From Nocardioides agariphilus (lineage in GTDB: Bacteria; Actinomycetota; Actinomycetes; Propionibacteriales; Nocardioidaceae): a stretch of 41,437 nt of DNA. The position numbers and the translations under genes were made by a program. Of this stretch, positions 33,437 through 41,278 are shown piece after piece. The stretch spans positions 1-41,437 of the forward strand of contig NZ_JADKPO010000040.1 of assembly GCF_015352445.1 (NCBI RefSeq), written 5' to 3'. A model generated the notes under the pieces. That model was not told the DNA's origin. It saw only the letters and a list, made by a program, of their open reading frames with translations, and did not search any database. Position 1 is the stretch's first letter; the number at the start of each line of letters is the position of its first letter.

Positions 33437-33448
33437 CCGCAGAGCCTA
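33434..33448 (-). promoter_or_regulatory. Leaderless promoter of the two-component operon
   Basis: On the minus strand TAGGCT (33448-33443), six bases, then GTG 33436. Confidence 0.6.
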
Positions 33449-33464
33449 GGGCGGTCCGGCGGTG

Positions 33465-33860
33465 TCACCAGTCGATCCGACCGCGGCAGACCTCGCCGGT
33501 TCGGACGCGCTCTGCCCGGAACACGCACCGGTCCACCCCGGGCAGGTCGACCAGGGCACGGCGTACTTCGAAGTAGCCCGAGCTGGTGATCGCACGGCCG
33601 TGAGCCGAGATGCTGCCGTTGTGCTTGATCGTCCAGGTCCAGGCCTGGTTGGACCTGGTGTTGAACACCCGGCTGCGCAGCTCGATGCGCCCGTCGTCGT
33701 CGGTCTCGGCGCGGACCCGCCAGTCGGCCGTGCCCGAGCACGAGCCCGTGCGGCGGACCTCGTCGTCGGCGCTGCCGCTCGAGGGCACTATCACGACTAC
33801 CAGGGCCGTCAACGTCCCGAGTGCCAGACGGCTGCTGAACCGGCGCCCTGAGCTCACCAC
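33465..33860 (-). CDS. Small secreted protein, paralogue 1
   Basis: A 131-aa protein with an N-terminal signal peptide (basic RRFSSRLALG followed by a hydrophobic run and a SADDEV cut region). The mature part shares a pattern with the next gene: TGxCxGxxDW, GRIE, KHNG, VFRA and GEVCR ending in a final W. Two cysteines (one in TGSCSG, one near GEVCRG) plus one more (VDRCVF) suggest a disulfide. It is probably a small beta-rich domain. GTG 33860, or 33857, overlaps the stop of the upstream paralogue, so they are coupled. Function unknown; the two-component system lies 28 bases downstream with its own promoter. Confidence 0.75.
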   Translation of the reverse strand: MVSSGRRFSSRLALGTLTALVVVIVPSSGSADDEVRRTGSCSGTADWRVRAETDDDGRIELRSRVFNTRSNQAWTWTIKHNGSISAHGRAITSSGYFEVRRALVDLPGVDRCVFRAERVRTGEVCRGRIDW

Positions 33861-34261
33861 GAAACGGTCGCGCGGCAGACCTCCCCGGACTTCGGGTTGA
33901 CCGCACGGAAGACGAAGTGGTCGGTGCCGGCGAAGTTGGCTGGCTTGCGCGCGATGCTGAAGGAGCCGCTCGGTGCCTGGGTGGTCGCGGCGCCCTTGGC
34001 GAAGACCACGCCGTTGTGCTTGAAGCGCCAGTTCCAGGTCTGGCCCACCCTGTTGCTGTCGATCTCGGCCTCGACCTCGATCCGGCCGTTGTCGGACTTG
34101 GCCTTGATCTTCCAGTCGGTGCTGCCGGCGCAGTTGCCGGTACGGATGACGCGGCCATCGTTGCCGCCCGACGCCTGGGCTGGGCCGGCCAGGCTGGCCA
34201 GGCTGGTGAGGGTGATGGCAGGGACGGCCAGCGCGGCCGCCACACGTCGAGTGGTGTTCAT
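33854..34261 (-). CDS. Small secreted protein, paralogue 2
   Basis: A 135-aa protein with a clear signal peptide (MNTTRRVAAALAVPAITL, cut near PAQASG). The mature domain aligns with the next gene over its whole length: TGNCAGSTDWKIKAK, NGRIEVEAEID, WNWRFKHNGVVFAKG, HFVFRAVNPKSGEVCRATVSW in outline. Two cysteines at each end of the domain could form a disulfide. ATG 34261 has AGGAG about seven bases upstream and is the first gene of a two-gene tandem duplication. I do not recognise the domain. An extracellular or wall-associated role fits the export signal. Confidence 0.8.
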   Translation of the reverse strand: MNTTRRVAAALAVPAITLTSLASLAGPAQASGGNDGRVIRTGNCAGSTDWKIKAKSDNGRIEVEAEIDSNRVGQTWNWRFKHNGVVFAKGAATTQAPSGSFSIARKPANFAGTDHFVFRAVNPKSGEVCRATVSW

Positions 34262-34365
34262 GTCGAGTCTCCTGTCAAGAATGTGACCTTCTACGGGGCA
34301 CCACCAACCCTGACGGCGTACGACGGACGGCCGCTATTGGCGAGAGGTACTAGCACCGCCCCCGG

Positions 34366-34380
34366 CGCGAGCAACTCGCG
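34366..34380. terminator. Small hairpin after the peptide ABC operon
   Basis: CGCGAG (34366-34371), loop CAA, CTCGCG (34375-34380). It lies about 22 bases past the stop of the last transporter gene. It is short and without a U-run, so this is a weak terminator call. Confidence 0.3.
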
Positions 34381-34401
34381 GGTGCGTTTCGAGCGACTCG
34401 G

Positions 34402-35730
34402 CTACTCGGGGTAGAGGACGCAGGCGACGTCGACGCTGCCGGCCCGACGTAGCTGCGGGGAGTCGGCGGGCTGGAACTGGACCTCGACGCCGTTGCCTGC
34501 GGGCTCGATGCCGCGTACGCCGGACCACAGCGGCTCGTCGGGGTTCTCGGCCCTGATGCGGTCGAGCAGGGCGCGTACCTCGCCGGCGCCGCCCTTGCCG
34601 ACCTTCGCCGTGGTCGACGGCCGGTCGAGCCCGTCGAGGTCGCCGATCAGCGCCTTCTCGTCGTCGTAGGCCTCGAGCTTGCGGGTCCAGTGCTCCTCGA
34701 GCAGGGCGCGCAGATCGCGCGACTCCCAGCCGCACCCGGCGACGGCCTCGGAGCAGCGCGGGTGGAAGGAGCAGCCCAGAGGCGGCTCGGCCGCGTCGGG
34801 GATCTCGCCGCGAGGCAGGTCGCGGGGAACCATCCGGTCGGGGTCGGGTTCGGGGATCGCCTTGAGCAGCGCCTTGGTGTAGGGGTGGCGGGGGTTGGCG
34901 AAGATCTCCTCGGTCGGCCCGATCTCGACGATGCGACCGAGGTACATGATCGCGATCCGGTCACAGAAGTACTTCGCGGAGGCGAGGTCGTGGGTGATGT
35001 AGACGTAGGTGAGCCCCATCTCCTGCTTGAGGTCGAGCATCAGCTGCAGGATCTTGGCGCGCACGCTCATGTCGAGCATCGACACGGGCTCGTCGGCGAC
35101 CAGCACCTCGGGGTTGAGGATGATCGCCCGCGCGATCACCGCGCGCTGCTTCTGGCCCCCCGACAGGTCCGAGGGGTACTTCGACAAGAACCTCTCGACC
35201 GGCGACAGCCCCACCCGCTCGAGCGCCTCCGCGACCTGCATGCGCAGCGCACGGCCGGACGCGATCTTGTGGATCACCAGCGGGTGACCCACGGCCTCCT
35301 CGATCGTCATGGAGGGGTTCAGCGCGGCGTGCGGGTCCTGGAAGACCATCTGGAGGTCGGTGCGCAGCTGCCGTAGCTCGGCCCCGCGCATCTCGGACAC
35401 CCGTCGGTCGCCCTTGCTGGCCGAGTGATAGGTGATCCGCCCTCCGGAGGCCGGCACCAGGCCCAGCAGCGCCCGGCCGAGAGTGGTCTTGCCACTGCCG
35501 GACTCCCCCACCAGCCCGAGCACCTCGCCGCGCCGCAGTTGCACGCTCACGCCGTCGACGGCCTTGACCACGCGCGCCTGCAGTCCGAGCAGCCGCGACA
35601 GTGCGCCGCCTTGCAGCTGGAAGTGGACGGCGAGGTCGTCGACGTCGAGGACGTTCTCGTGGCGACCGGCACCGTGACCGCCGCCCTGGCCGGAACCGTC
35701 GTTGCTCAGGGTCTCAGGCTTCGTCGGCAA
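34402..35730 (-). CDS. dppF: Oligopeptide ABC transporter ATP-binding protein, DppF-like
   Basis: A 442-aa ATPase of the Opp/Dpp peptide importer. It has Walker [12 protein letters not shown], the Q loop in [14 protein letters not shown], signature [14 protein letters not shown], Walker [14 protein letters not shown] and the H loop YVYITHDLA. After about residue 270 is the oligopeptide C-terminal motif ([22 protein letters not shown]), which includes cysteines. An extra C-terminal region of about 100 residues ([17 protein letters not shown] and beyond) exceeds the usual length and has no recognised domain. ATG 35730 overlaps dppD, whose stop is at 35714. Last gene of the operon. Confidence 0.93.
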   Translation of the reverse strand: MPTKPETLSNDGSGQGGGHGAGRHENVLDVDDLAVHFQLQGGALSRLLGLQARVVKAVDGVSVQLRRGEVLGLVGESGSGKTTLGRALLGLVPASGGRITYHSASKGDRRVSEMRGAELRQLRTDLQMVFQDPHAALNPSMTIEEAVGHPLVIHKIASGRALRMQVAEALERVGLSPVERFLSKYPSDLSGGQKQRAVIARAIILNPEVLVADEPVSMLDMSVRAKILQLMLDLKQEMGLTYVYITHDLASAKYFCDRIAIMYLGRIVEIGPTEEIFANPRHPYTKALLKAIPEPDPDRMVPRDLPRGEIPDAAEPPLGCSFHPRCSEAVAGCGWESRDLRALLEEHWTRKLEAYDDEKALIGDLDGLDRPSTTAKVGKGGAGEVRALLDRIRAENPDEPLWSGVRGIEPAGNGVEVQFQPADSPQLRRAGSVDVACVLYPE

Positions 35731-36793
35731 CGGCGATCTCCTCGCGTGGGAGCGGAGTCCGCTCGGTCTCGGTCAGGTCGTCGGCGAGGCCGTCGGCCAG
35801 GTCGGCCGCCCAGCACTGAGCGGTGCTGCCGCCGTCGTGCTGGCGCAACACCGGGTGGCGGGTGGCGCACACCTTCATGGCGTCGGGGCACCGAGGGTGG
35901 AAGTGACAGCCCGGCGGGGGCTCGACGAGGTCGGGCGGAGCGCCGTCGATGTAGTTCAGACCGGTCGTGCGCAACGAGATGGTCGCCCTCAACAGCTCCC
36001 TGGTGTAGGGGTGCTTGGGTCGCGAGAAGACCTCCCGGGCGTCACCGATCTCGACGATCTCGCCGGCGTACATCACCGCCACCCGGTCGCACGCCTCCGC
36101 GATGATGCCGAGGTTGTGGGTGATCAGCAGCAGGGCGGTGCGGTAGTTGGCCCGCAGGTCGTGGAGGATCCGGATGATCTGTGCCTCGACCAGGACGTCG
36201 AGGGCCGTGGTGGGCTCGTCGGCGACCACGAACGGAGGGCGGAGGACCAGGGTCAGGGCGATCATCAGCCGCTGTCGCATGCCACCCGAGAACTCGTGGG
36301 GGTAGGCGTGGAAGCGGGTCGGCGGGATGCCCATGACGCGGAGCACCTCGAGCGAACGGCGCTCGATCTCGGCCTTGCTGATCGACTTGTCGTGGGTCTT
36401 GAGCGTCTCGGAGAAGTGCTCACTGATCCGCATCAGCGGGTTCAGCCGGGTCAGCGGCTCCTGGAAGATCATCCCGAGGTCGCGCCCGCGCATGGCGTGC
36501 TGCTCGCGGGGCTTGAGCTTGAGCATGTCCTTGCCGCGGAAGCGCAGCTCGCCGTCGCGGGCGCTGCCTTCGGGGAGCAGCCCGATCAGGCCTCTGCCCA
36601 AGGTCGACTTGCCACATCCGGACTCCCCCACCAGGCCGAGGATCTCGCCTTCGTGGAGCTCGAAGGTGACACCGTCGACGGCACGTACGGGACCGCGGTC
36701 GGTGGCGTACCAGACCCGGAGGTCGCGCGCCTCCAGCACGGTCGCACCCGGGGCGTCGACGGGCGTCACGCGATCCTCGACGATCTCGGTCAT
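35714..36793 (-). CDS. dppD: Oligopeptide ABC transporter ATP-binding protein, DppD-like
   Basis: A 359-aa partner ATPase. It has Walker A GESGCGKSTLGRG, MIFQEPLTRLNPL (Q loop), signature FSGGMRQRLMIAL, Walker B FVVADEPTTALD and LLITHNLG (H loop), then the oligopeptide C-terminal region with GCHFHPRCPDAMKVC. ATG 36793 overlaps the dppC stop by four bases and has GGAGG ten bases upstream. An earlier open frame is shadow sequence in dppC. With DppF it forms the heterodimeric motor. The specific substrate cannot be read; peptides are the likely load. Confidence 0.93.
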   Translation of the reverse strand: MTEIVEDRVTPVDAPGATVLEARDLRVWYATDRGPVRAVDGVTFELHEGEILGLVGESGCGKSTLGRGLIGLLPEGSARDGELRFRGKDMLKLKPREQHAMRGRDLGMIFQEPLTRLNPLMRISEHFSETLKTHDKSISKAEIERRSLEVLRVMGIPPTRFHAYPHEFSGGMRQRLMIALTLVLRPPFVVADEPTTALDVLVEAQIIRILHDLRANYRTALLLITHNLGIIAEACDRVAVMYAGEIVEIGDAREVFSRPKHPYTRELLRATISLRTTGLNYIDGAPPDLVEPPPGCHFHPRCPDAMKVCATRHPVLRQHDGGSTAQCWAADLADGLADDLTETERTPLPREEIAVADEA

Positions 36794-37737
36794 CGCGGAG
36801 CCACCTCCTCGGTGTCGCTCGTCCGGACGCGGTCGGTGAACTGCACCTTCCGCAGCCGGCGCCGGCGCAGCGCCGGGTTGAGCGTCTCGTTGAGACCCTC
36901 GCCCACGAGGGTCAGTGCGGTGATCAGCAAGATGATCGCCAGACCCGGCCACAGCGCGGGCCACCAGACGCCTGCCTGAGCGTCGTCGAGCGCGCGGCTG
37001 AGGTCATATCCCCACTCCGAGGCCTCGTTGGGCTGGATGCCGAGGCCCAGGAAGCCGAGCGCGGCCAGCGTGCCGACCGCGTCGGCTGCGTTGAGGGTGC
37101 CGATCACCGGGACCGACTGCACGACGTTGCCGAACAGGTACTTGCGCATGATCGTCGTCGGCTTGGCGCCGATGGCCCGGGCGGCCTCGACGTAGGTCGC
37201 CTCGCGCGCCGAGACGGTCGTGTTGCGAACCACCCGGAAGTACTGCGGGATGTAGATCGCCACGAGGGAGAGGGCCGCAGCGACGATGCCGCTACCGAGC
37301 TTGTCGTTGAGCATGAACGCGAAGATGATCGCCAGCAGCAGGTAGGGCACCGTGTAGATCGCGTCCATCACGAAGACCAGCACGCGGTCGACCCAGCCGC
37401 CCAGGAAGCCCGAGACCAGACCCAGCGGCACCCCGATCGCCACCGACAGGATCACCGACAAGAGCACGACCTCGAGGGCGGTCCGCGCCCCCCAGATCAC
37501 GCGGCTGAAGATGTCGAAGAACTGGTCGTTGGTGCCGAGCAGGTGGCCTGCGCCCGGCGAGCCGAGCTTCTCGAACTTCACCCCCGAGGCGTCTCGGGTC
37601 TGGTTGAAGTCGAACGGCGCGATCCACGGTGCGAAGAGCGCGAACACCACGAAGACGACCGTGATGATCGTCCCGGTCAGCAGGATCCAGCGAGCCAGGC
37701 CCTTGGTGTTCCAGATCTGTCGGAGGAGGTTCCTCAT
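36790..37737 (-). CDS. dppC: Peptide ABC transporter permease, DppC-like
   Basis: A 315-aa inner-membrane permease with about six hydrophobic segments (first at about 18-41). The cytoplasmic coupling loop is TYVEAARAIGAKPTTIMRKYLFGNV in outline, the EAA motif of binding-protein-dependent permeases. A DppC-type feature is the periplasmic loop NQTRDASGVKFEKLGSPGAGHLLGTNDQ followed by DIFSRVIWGARTAL. ATG 37737 lies two bases after the dppB stop. Its own stop overlaps the dppD ATG. Confidence 0.92.
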   Translation of the reverse strand: MRNLLRQIWNTKGLARWILLTGTIITVVFVVFALFAPWIAPFDFNQTRDASGVKFEKLGSPGAGHLLGTNDQFFDIFSRVIWGARTALEVVLLSVILSVAIGVPLGLVSGFLGGWVDRVLVFVMDAIYTVPYLLLAIIFAFMLNDKLGSGIVAAALSLVAIYIPQYFRVVRNTTVSAREATYVEAARAIGAKPTTIMRKYLFGNVVQSVPVIGTLNAADAVGTLAALGFLGLGIQPNEASEWGYDLSRALDDAQAGVWWPALWPGLAIILLITALTLVGEGLNETLNPALRRRRLRKVQFTDRVRTSDTEEVAPR

Positions 37738-37739
37738 CG

Positions 37740-38768
37740 TCAGTACCTCACTCGAGGGTCGATCAGCCCGTTGATGACGTCGATGAACACGCTCGTCAGC
37801 ACGACGATCAGCGCGAAGAACGTCACCAGGCCCTGAACCGCGATGTAGTCGCGGGCCAGGATGTACTTCACCAGCTGGGTGCCCAGCCCCGGCCAGTTGA
37901 AGGTGCGCTCGGTCAGGATCGCGCCGGCCAGCGTGGCCGCCACCTGGAGCCCGATCACCGTCACCACGGCGACCAGGGCGTTGCGGAAGGCGTGCCGGCG
38001 TACGACGTGCCGCTCGGCGATCCCCCGGGCGCGGGCCGCCTCGACGTAGTCGCCCTTCATCGCCTGGATGACGTTGACCCGGACCAACCGGATGATCACT
38101 CCCGACAGCAGCAGCCCGAGGGTGAAGCACGGCAGCACGTGGTGCTTGAGCACGTCGGAGATCGCGGTGCCGTCACCGGAGAAGATGGCGTCCAGCAGGA
38201 GGACGTGGGTCTTCGGTTGCACCGTGAAGACCGTGATCGGCGAGGCGATGCCCGATGTCGGCCAGCCGGGGAACAGCTTGACCACGAGCAGCACCAGCAT
38301 GATCCCCACCCAGAAGATCGGGGCGGCGTAGGTGAGCACGCCGAAGAGACGGATGAAGATGTCGCCCCAACTGTCGCGGTAGCGGCCTGCGAGCCGGCCC
38401 AGCGGGATCCCGACGATGACCGCGAACACGAATGCCCCGATCGTCAGCGTGAGGGTCGCCCCGCCGTTGTCCCGCACCAGGTCGAGCACCGGCCGGTTGT
38501 CCGAGATCGTCTTGCCGAAGTCGAACCTGGCGACCTGGCCGAGGTACTCGAGGTACTGCACGATCAGCGGTCGGTCGATCCCGAGGTTGTGCCGACGGAC
38601 GTCGAGTGCTTCCTCGCTGAGCTTGCCTCCGAACGCGGCGCTGACAGGGTCGCCCGGTGCGACTCTCAGCAGGAAGAACACCAGCGTCAGCAGCACCCAC
38701 ATCATGGGGACGACCAGCAGGATCCTGATCGCGATGTAGCGGGACAGGGAACCCGAACCTGAGCTCAC
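37740..38768 (-). CDS. dppB: Peptide ABC transporter permease, DppB-like
   Basis: A 342-aa permease. It starts with SRYIAIRILLVVPMMWVLLTLVFFLLRVAPGDP in outline, the N-terminal DppB helix and motif. The EAA loop is YVEAARARGIAERHVVRRHAFRNALV. About six membrane segments are visible; the periplasmic loop near residue 195 is long. GTG 38768 has AGGAGG eight bases upstream. It is the first gene after the binding protein, from which it is separated by a strong hairpin, and is followed by dppC after two bases. Confidence 0.92.
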   Translation of the reverse strand: MSSGSGSLSRYIAIRILLVVPMMWVLLTLVFFLLRVAPGDPVSAAFGGKLSEEALDVRRHNLGIDRPLIVQYLEYLGQVARFDFGKTISDNRPVLDLVRDNGGATLTLTIGAFVFAVIVGIPLGRLAGRYRDSWGDIFIRLFGVLTYAAPIFWVGIMLVLLVVKLFPGWPTSGIASPITVFTVQPKTHVLLLDAIFSGDGTAISDVLKHHVLPCFTLGLLLSGVIIRLVRVNVIQAMKGDYVEAARARGIAERHVVRRHAFRNALVAVVTVIGLQVAATLAGAILTERTFNWPGLGTQLVKYILARDYIAVQGLVTFFALIVVLTSVFIDVINGLIDPRVRY

Positions 38769-38820
38769 GCGGGCAGCCTCCTGACGTTCGGCGTCATCGA
38801 AAGATGTCTACAGCATCGAA

Positions 38821-38853
38821 GGAGGGTGCCGCACCGTGAGGTGGGCACCCTCC
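38821..38853 (-). terminator. Hairpin between the binding-protein and permease genes
   Basis: GGAGGGTGCC (38821-38830) pairs with GGCACCCTCC (38844-38853) around a 13-base loop, just after the binding-protein stop. Partial termination or 3' protection here would give more binding protein than membrane components, as in many importer operons. Confidence 0.65.
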
Positions 38854-38870
38854 CTCGATGAGTGGTGCTA

Positions 38871-40493
38871 CTACTTCTTGCTGATCAACCAGAACCGGAA
38901 GATGTACGTCGGGTCCAAGGTGTCCTCGACGCCTTCCATGGAGGAGTTCGCCACGGCGACGTTCTGGCCGTTCCACGACGGGATCAGCGGCACGTCCTCG
39001 GCCACGATGTCCTGGAGCTGGCCGATCTCATCGGCACGGGCGGCCTCGTCGGTCTCGCCGATCTCCTTGTCGAGGAGGCTGTTGACTTCCTCGTTGGAGT
39101 AGTTGTTGGCGAAGAACCCACCATCGCGGATGAACGGCGACAGGTAGTTGTCGGCGTCCAGGAAGTCGGGGTACCAGCCGAGGATGAAGAGGTCGTAGGC
39201 CCCTTCCTTGGTGATCGTCTGGTACTCCTCCCAGGCAGCGTCCTCGGTCGTCGCCTCGAACAGGCCACTGGAGTTGAGCTGGTCGGCCAGCTCGTTGGCC
39301 TCGTCGACGGTGTTGGGACCGTAGTGCTCCGGCGGGTAGCCGAGCTTGATCTTGACGGGCGTCTTCACACCGGCCGCGTCGAGGATCTCCTTGGCCTTGT
39401 CGACGCTCGGGTCGCCGTACTTCTCCTGGAACGAGTCCTTCTGGCCGGTGAAGCCCGGAGGAACGATGGAGTACGACGGCGTGACGGTGCCGTCGTAGGC
39501 GTTGTCGGAGATGGCCTGGCGGTCCATCATCTGGGCCACGGCCTGGCGGATTGCCTTGTTCTTGCCGACCTCCGTGGAGAACTGCCAGACCCAGTAGCGG
39601 AACTCCGAGCCCTTGCCGCGGATGACCTCGGCCTTGCCGTTGCTCTCGATGTCGTTGAGGTCGGTCGGGCTCAGGGTGCGCCACGCGATGTCGACCTGGC
39701 CGCCCTCGACGGCGGTCTTGAGCGGAGCCGGGTCGGTGAAGTACTGGATGAAGACCTGAGGTGCCTGCGGGGTCTTGGTGCCCTGGTAGGTCTCGTTGGC
39801 CTCGAACACGGCCTGCTCGCCGGCCTTGTACTGGCTGAGCTTGTAGGGGCCGGAGCCGATCATGTTCTCGGTGTCGTCGTCGGCCAGCTTGTCGTCGGCG
39901 GGGAAGGTCTCCTCGTCGACGATCGAGTTGCTGGCCGAGGTGATGACCTGCATGAAGGTCTGGTCGGGCTGGTTGAGGTGGAAGACCACCGTGGTGTCGT
40001 CGGGCGTCTCGATGGCGCCGTCGGCCAGACCGGGGTTGTCGGCGTCACCGTTGCTGATCGAGCCGAGGAGCACCGAGGCGCCGTTGGGGTCGGCGATCTC
40101 GATGTTGCGCTTGAACGAGAACAGCACGTCGGAGGACGTCAGGTCGTCGCCGTTGGAGAACTTCGCGCCCTCCGTCAGCTTGCAGGTGATGGTCTGCGGG
40201 TCGTCGTAGGTGCAGTCGGCCAGGTCGGGCTCCGGGTCGGAGCCGTTGGCCGGGACCGTCATCAGCTGCTGGAAGATGTTGTACTCGATGTTCCACGAGC
40301 CGAAGTCGTAGGCGCCGGCCGGGTCGACCGAGGTCACGGCGTCAGTCGTGCCGAGGATCCAGGAATTTCCGGTGGCGCCACCGTCTCCGTTGTCGCCGCT
40401 GCCTCCACTGCTGTCGGACTCATTGCCACACGCGGCGAGCGTGCCCACCAGGGCGCTCACCGCCAGCAGTGTCCAAAGCTTCTTGCGCTTCAT
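38871..40493 (-). CDS. dppA: Peptide ABC transporter substrate-binding lipoprotein
   Basis: A 540-aa exported lipoprotein of the SBP_bac_5 (DppA/OppA) family. The signal peptide MKRKKLWTLLAVSALVGTLAAC ends in the lipobox LAAC at residue 22, followed by a Gly/Ser/Asp-rich linker. The two-lobe binding fold runs from about residue 45, with TDAVTSVDPAGAYDFGSW, SSDVLFSFKRNIEIADPN, GSGPYKLSQYKAGEQ and NYSNEEVNSLLDKEIGETDEAARADEIGQLQ in outline. ATG 40493 is preceded by GAGGGG. The leader contains a hairpin. Lnt in this window should act on its cysteine. Ligand not readable; di- or oligopeptide is most likely. Confidence 0.93.
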   Translation of the reverse strand: MKRKKLWTLLAVSALVGTLAACGNESDSSGGSGDNGDGGATGNSWILGTTDAVTSVDPAGAYDFGSWNIEYNIFQQLMTVPANGSDPEPDLADCTYDDPQTITCKLTEGAKFSNGDDLTSSDVLFSFKRNIEIADPNGASVLLGSISNGDADNPGLADGAIETPDDTTVVFHLNQPDQTFMQVITSASNSIVDEETFPADDKLADDDTENMIGSGPYKLSQYKAGEQAVFEANETYQGTKTPQAPQVFIQYFTDPAPLKTAVEGGQVDIAWRTLSPTDLNDIESNGKAEVIRGKGSEFRYWVWQFSTEVGKNKAIRQAVAQMMDRQAISDNAYDGTVTPSYSIVPPGFTGQKDSFQEKYGDPSVDKAKEILDAAGVKTPVKIKLGYPPEHYGPNTVDEANELADQLNSSGLFEATTEDAAWEEYQTITKEGAYDLFILGWYPDFLDADNYLSPFIRDGGFFANNYSNEEVNSLLDKEIGETDEAARADEIGQLQDIVAEDVPLIPSWNGQNVAVANSSMEGVEDTLDPTYIFRFWLISKK

Positions 40494-40513
40494 TGCACCC
40501 CTCTGGGTCGGGG

Positions 40514-40532
40514 CCCCGGCCGCACGCCGGGG
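40514..40532 (-). other. Hairpin in the leader of the dppA transcript
   Basis: CCCCGGC (40514-40520), five-base loop CGCAC, GCCGGGG (40526-40532). It lies between the candidate -10 and the ribosome-binding site, so it would be in the 5' leader and could affect mRNA stability. Confidence 0.4.
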
Positions 40533-40546
40533 TCGGTACCGCGCGC

Positions 40547-40552
40547 AACTTA
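40547..40552 (-). promoter_or_regulatory. Candidate -10 of the dpp operon
   Basis: TAAGTT on the minus strand, about 53 bases before the dppA ATG. This would give a leader of about 47 bases with a hairpin and a GAGGGG site. No clear -35. Confidence 0.4.
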
Positions 40553-40626
40553 CCTTCTCCACATGCCGCGGTCCACGGAGGGTGGGGGCCACGATGGTCG
40601 CGATCCGGCAACGATTTAAGGCCGGG

Positions 40627-41271
40627 TCAGGACAGGACCGGAAGGTTTTCGGCGCGCAGCCCCACGAGGGTCTCGGCGAACATGCGCTGCTCGCCCGCGG
40701 GGATCGGCACGTGGTTGGGCACGCAGAGCACGGCGCAGCCTGCTGTCTCAGCCGAGGTCGCGCCGGTGTTGGAGTCCTCGATGGCCAGGCAGTCGGCAGG
40801 GTCGACCCCGAGGAGCGCGGCCGCCTTCAGGTAGGGGTCGGGGTGCGGCTTGCCCCGCTCGACTTCGTCGCCCGCCACGATCGCCGCGAAGCTGCCCTCG
40901 GGGAGGAACTCCAGGATCGGCTCGACCGAGCGCCAGTAGGACATCGTCACCAGCGCGCACGGCACCCCGGCCGCGTTGAGGTCGGCCAGCAGCTCGCGTG
41001 CCCCCTCGCGCCAGGGTACGGCGAGCCGGATCTGCTCGATGACGCCGTCGAGGAGCTGCTCCACGATGACCTCGGGCTCCAGGTCGACCGCCATCCGCTT
41101 GCGCATGTAGAGGCCGGTGTCGATCAGGTTGTTGCCGACGAGGTTGAGCGAGTCCTCCTCGGTCCAGGGCGCTCCGTGGCTCTCGGCCAGCTCGCGCTCG
41201 GTCACCATCCAGTAGGGCTCGGTGTCGACCAGGGTGCCGTCCATGTCCCAGAGGACGGCGGCGTAGGGAGA
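40627..41271 (-). CDS. HAD-family hydrolase, 5' end uncertain
   Basis: A haloacid-dehalogenase phosphatase of the beta-phosphoglucomutase-like group. Motif I is DMDGTLVD, motif II CALVTMSYW, the lysine in ERGKPHPDPYL (motif III) and IEDSNTGA (motif IV). The cap is helical, residues about 15-80. The in-frame ATG at 41244 codes the Met inside DMDGT, so starting there would lose the nucleophile Asp just upstream. Codons upstream read PYAAVLWD, the expected strand. Beyond it the frame is open, without ATG, GTG or TTG, through a repeat to the window end. The start therefore lies outside, is non-canonical, or was altered by repeat insertion. The right coordinate is approximate. Confidence 0.8.
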   Translation of the reverse strand, partial: SPYAAVLWDMDGTLVDTEPYWMVTERELAESHGAPWTEEDSLNLVGNNLIDTGLYMRKRMAVDLEPEVIVEQLLDGVIEQIRLAVPWREGARELLADLNAAGVPCALVTMSYWRSVEPILEFLPEGSFAAIVAGDEVERGKPHPDPYLKAAALLGVDPADCLAIEDSNTGATSAETAGCAVLCVPNHVPIPAGEQRMFAETLVGLRAENLPVLS

Positions 41272-41278
41272 CCCCGTC

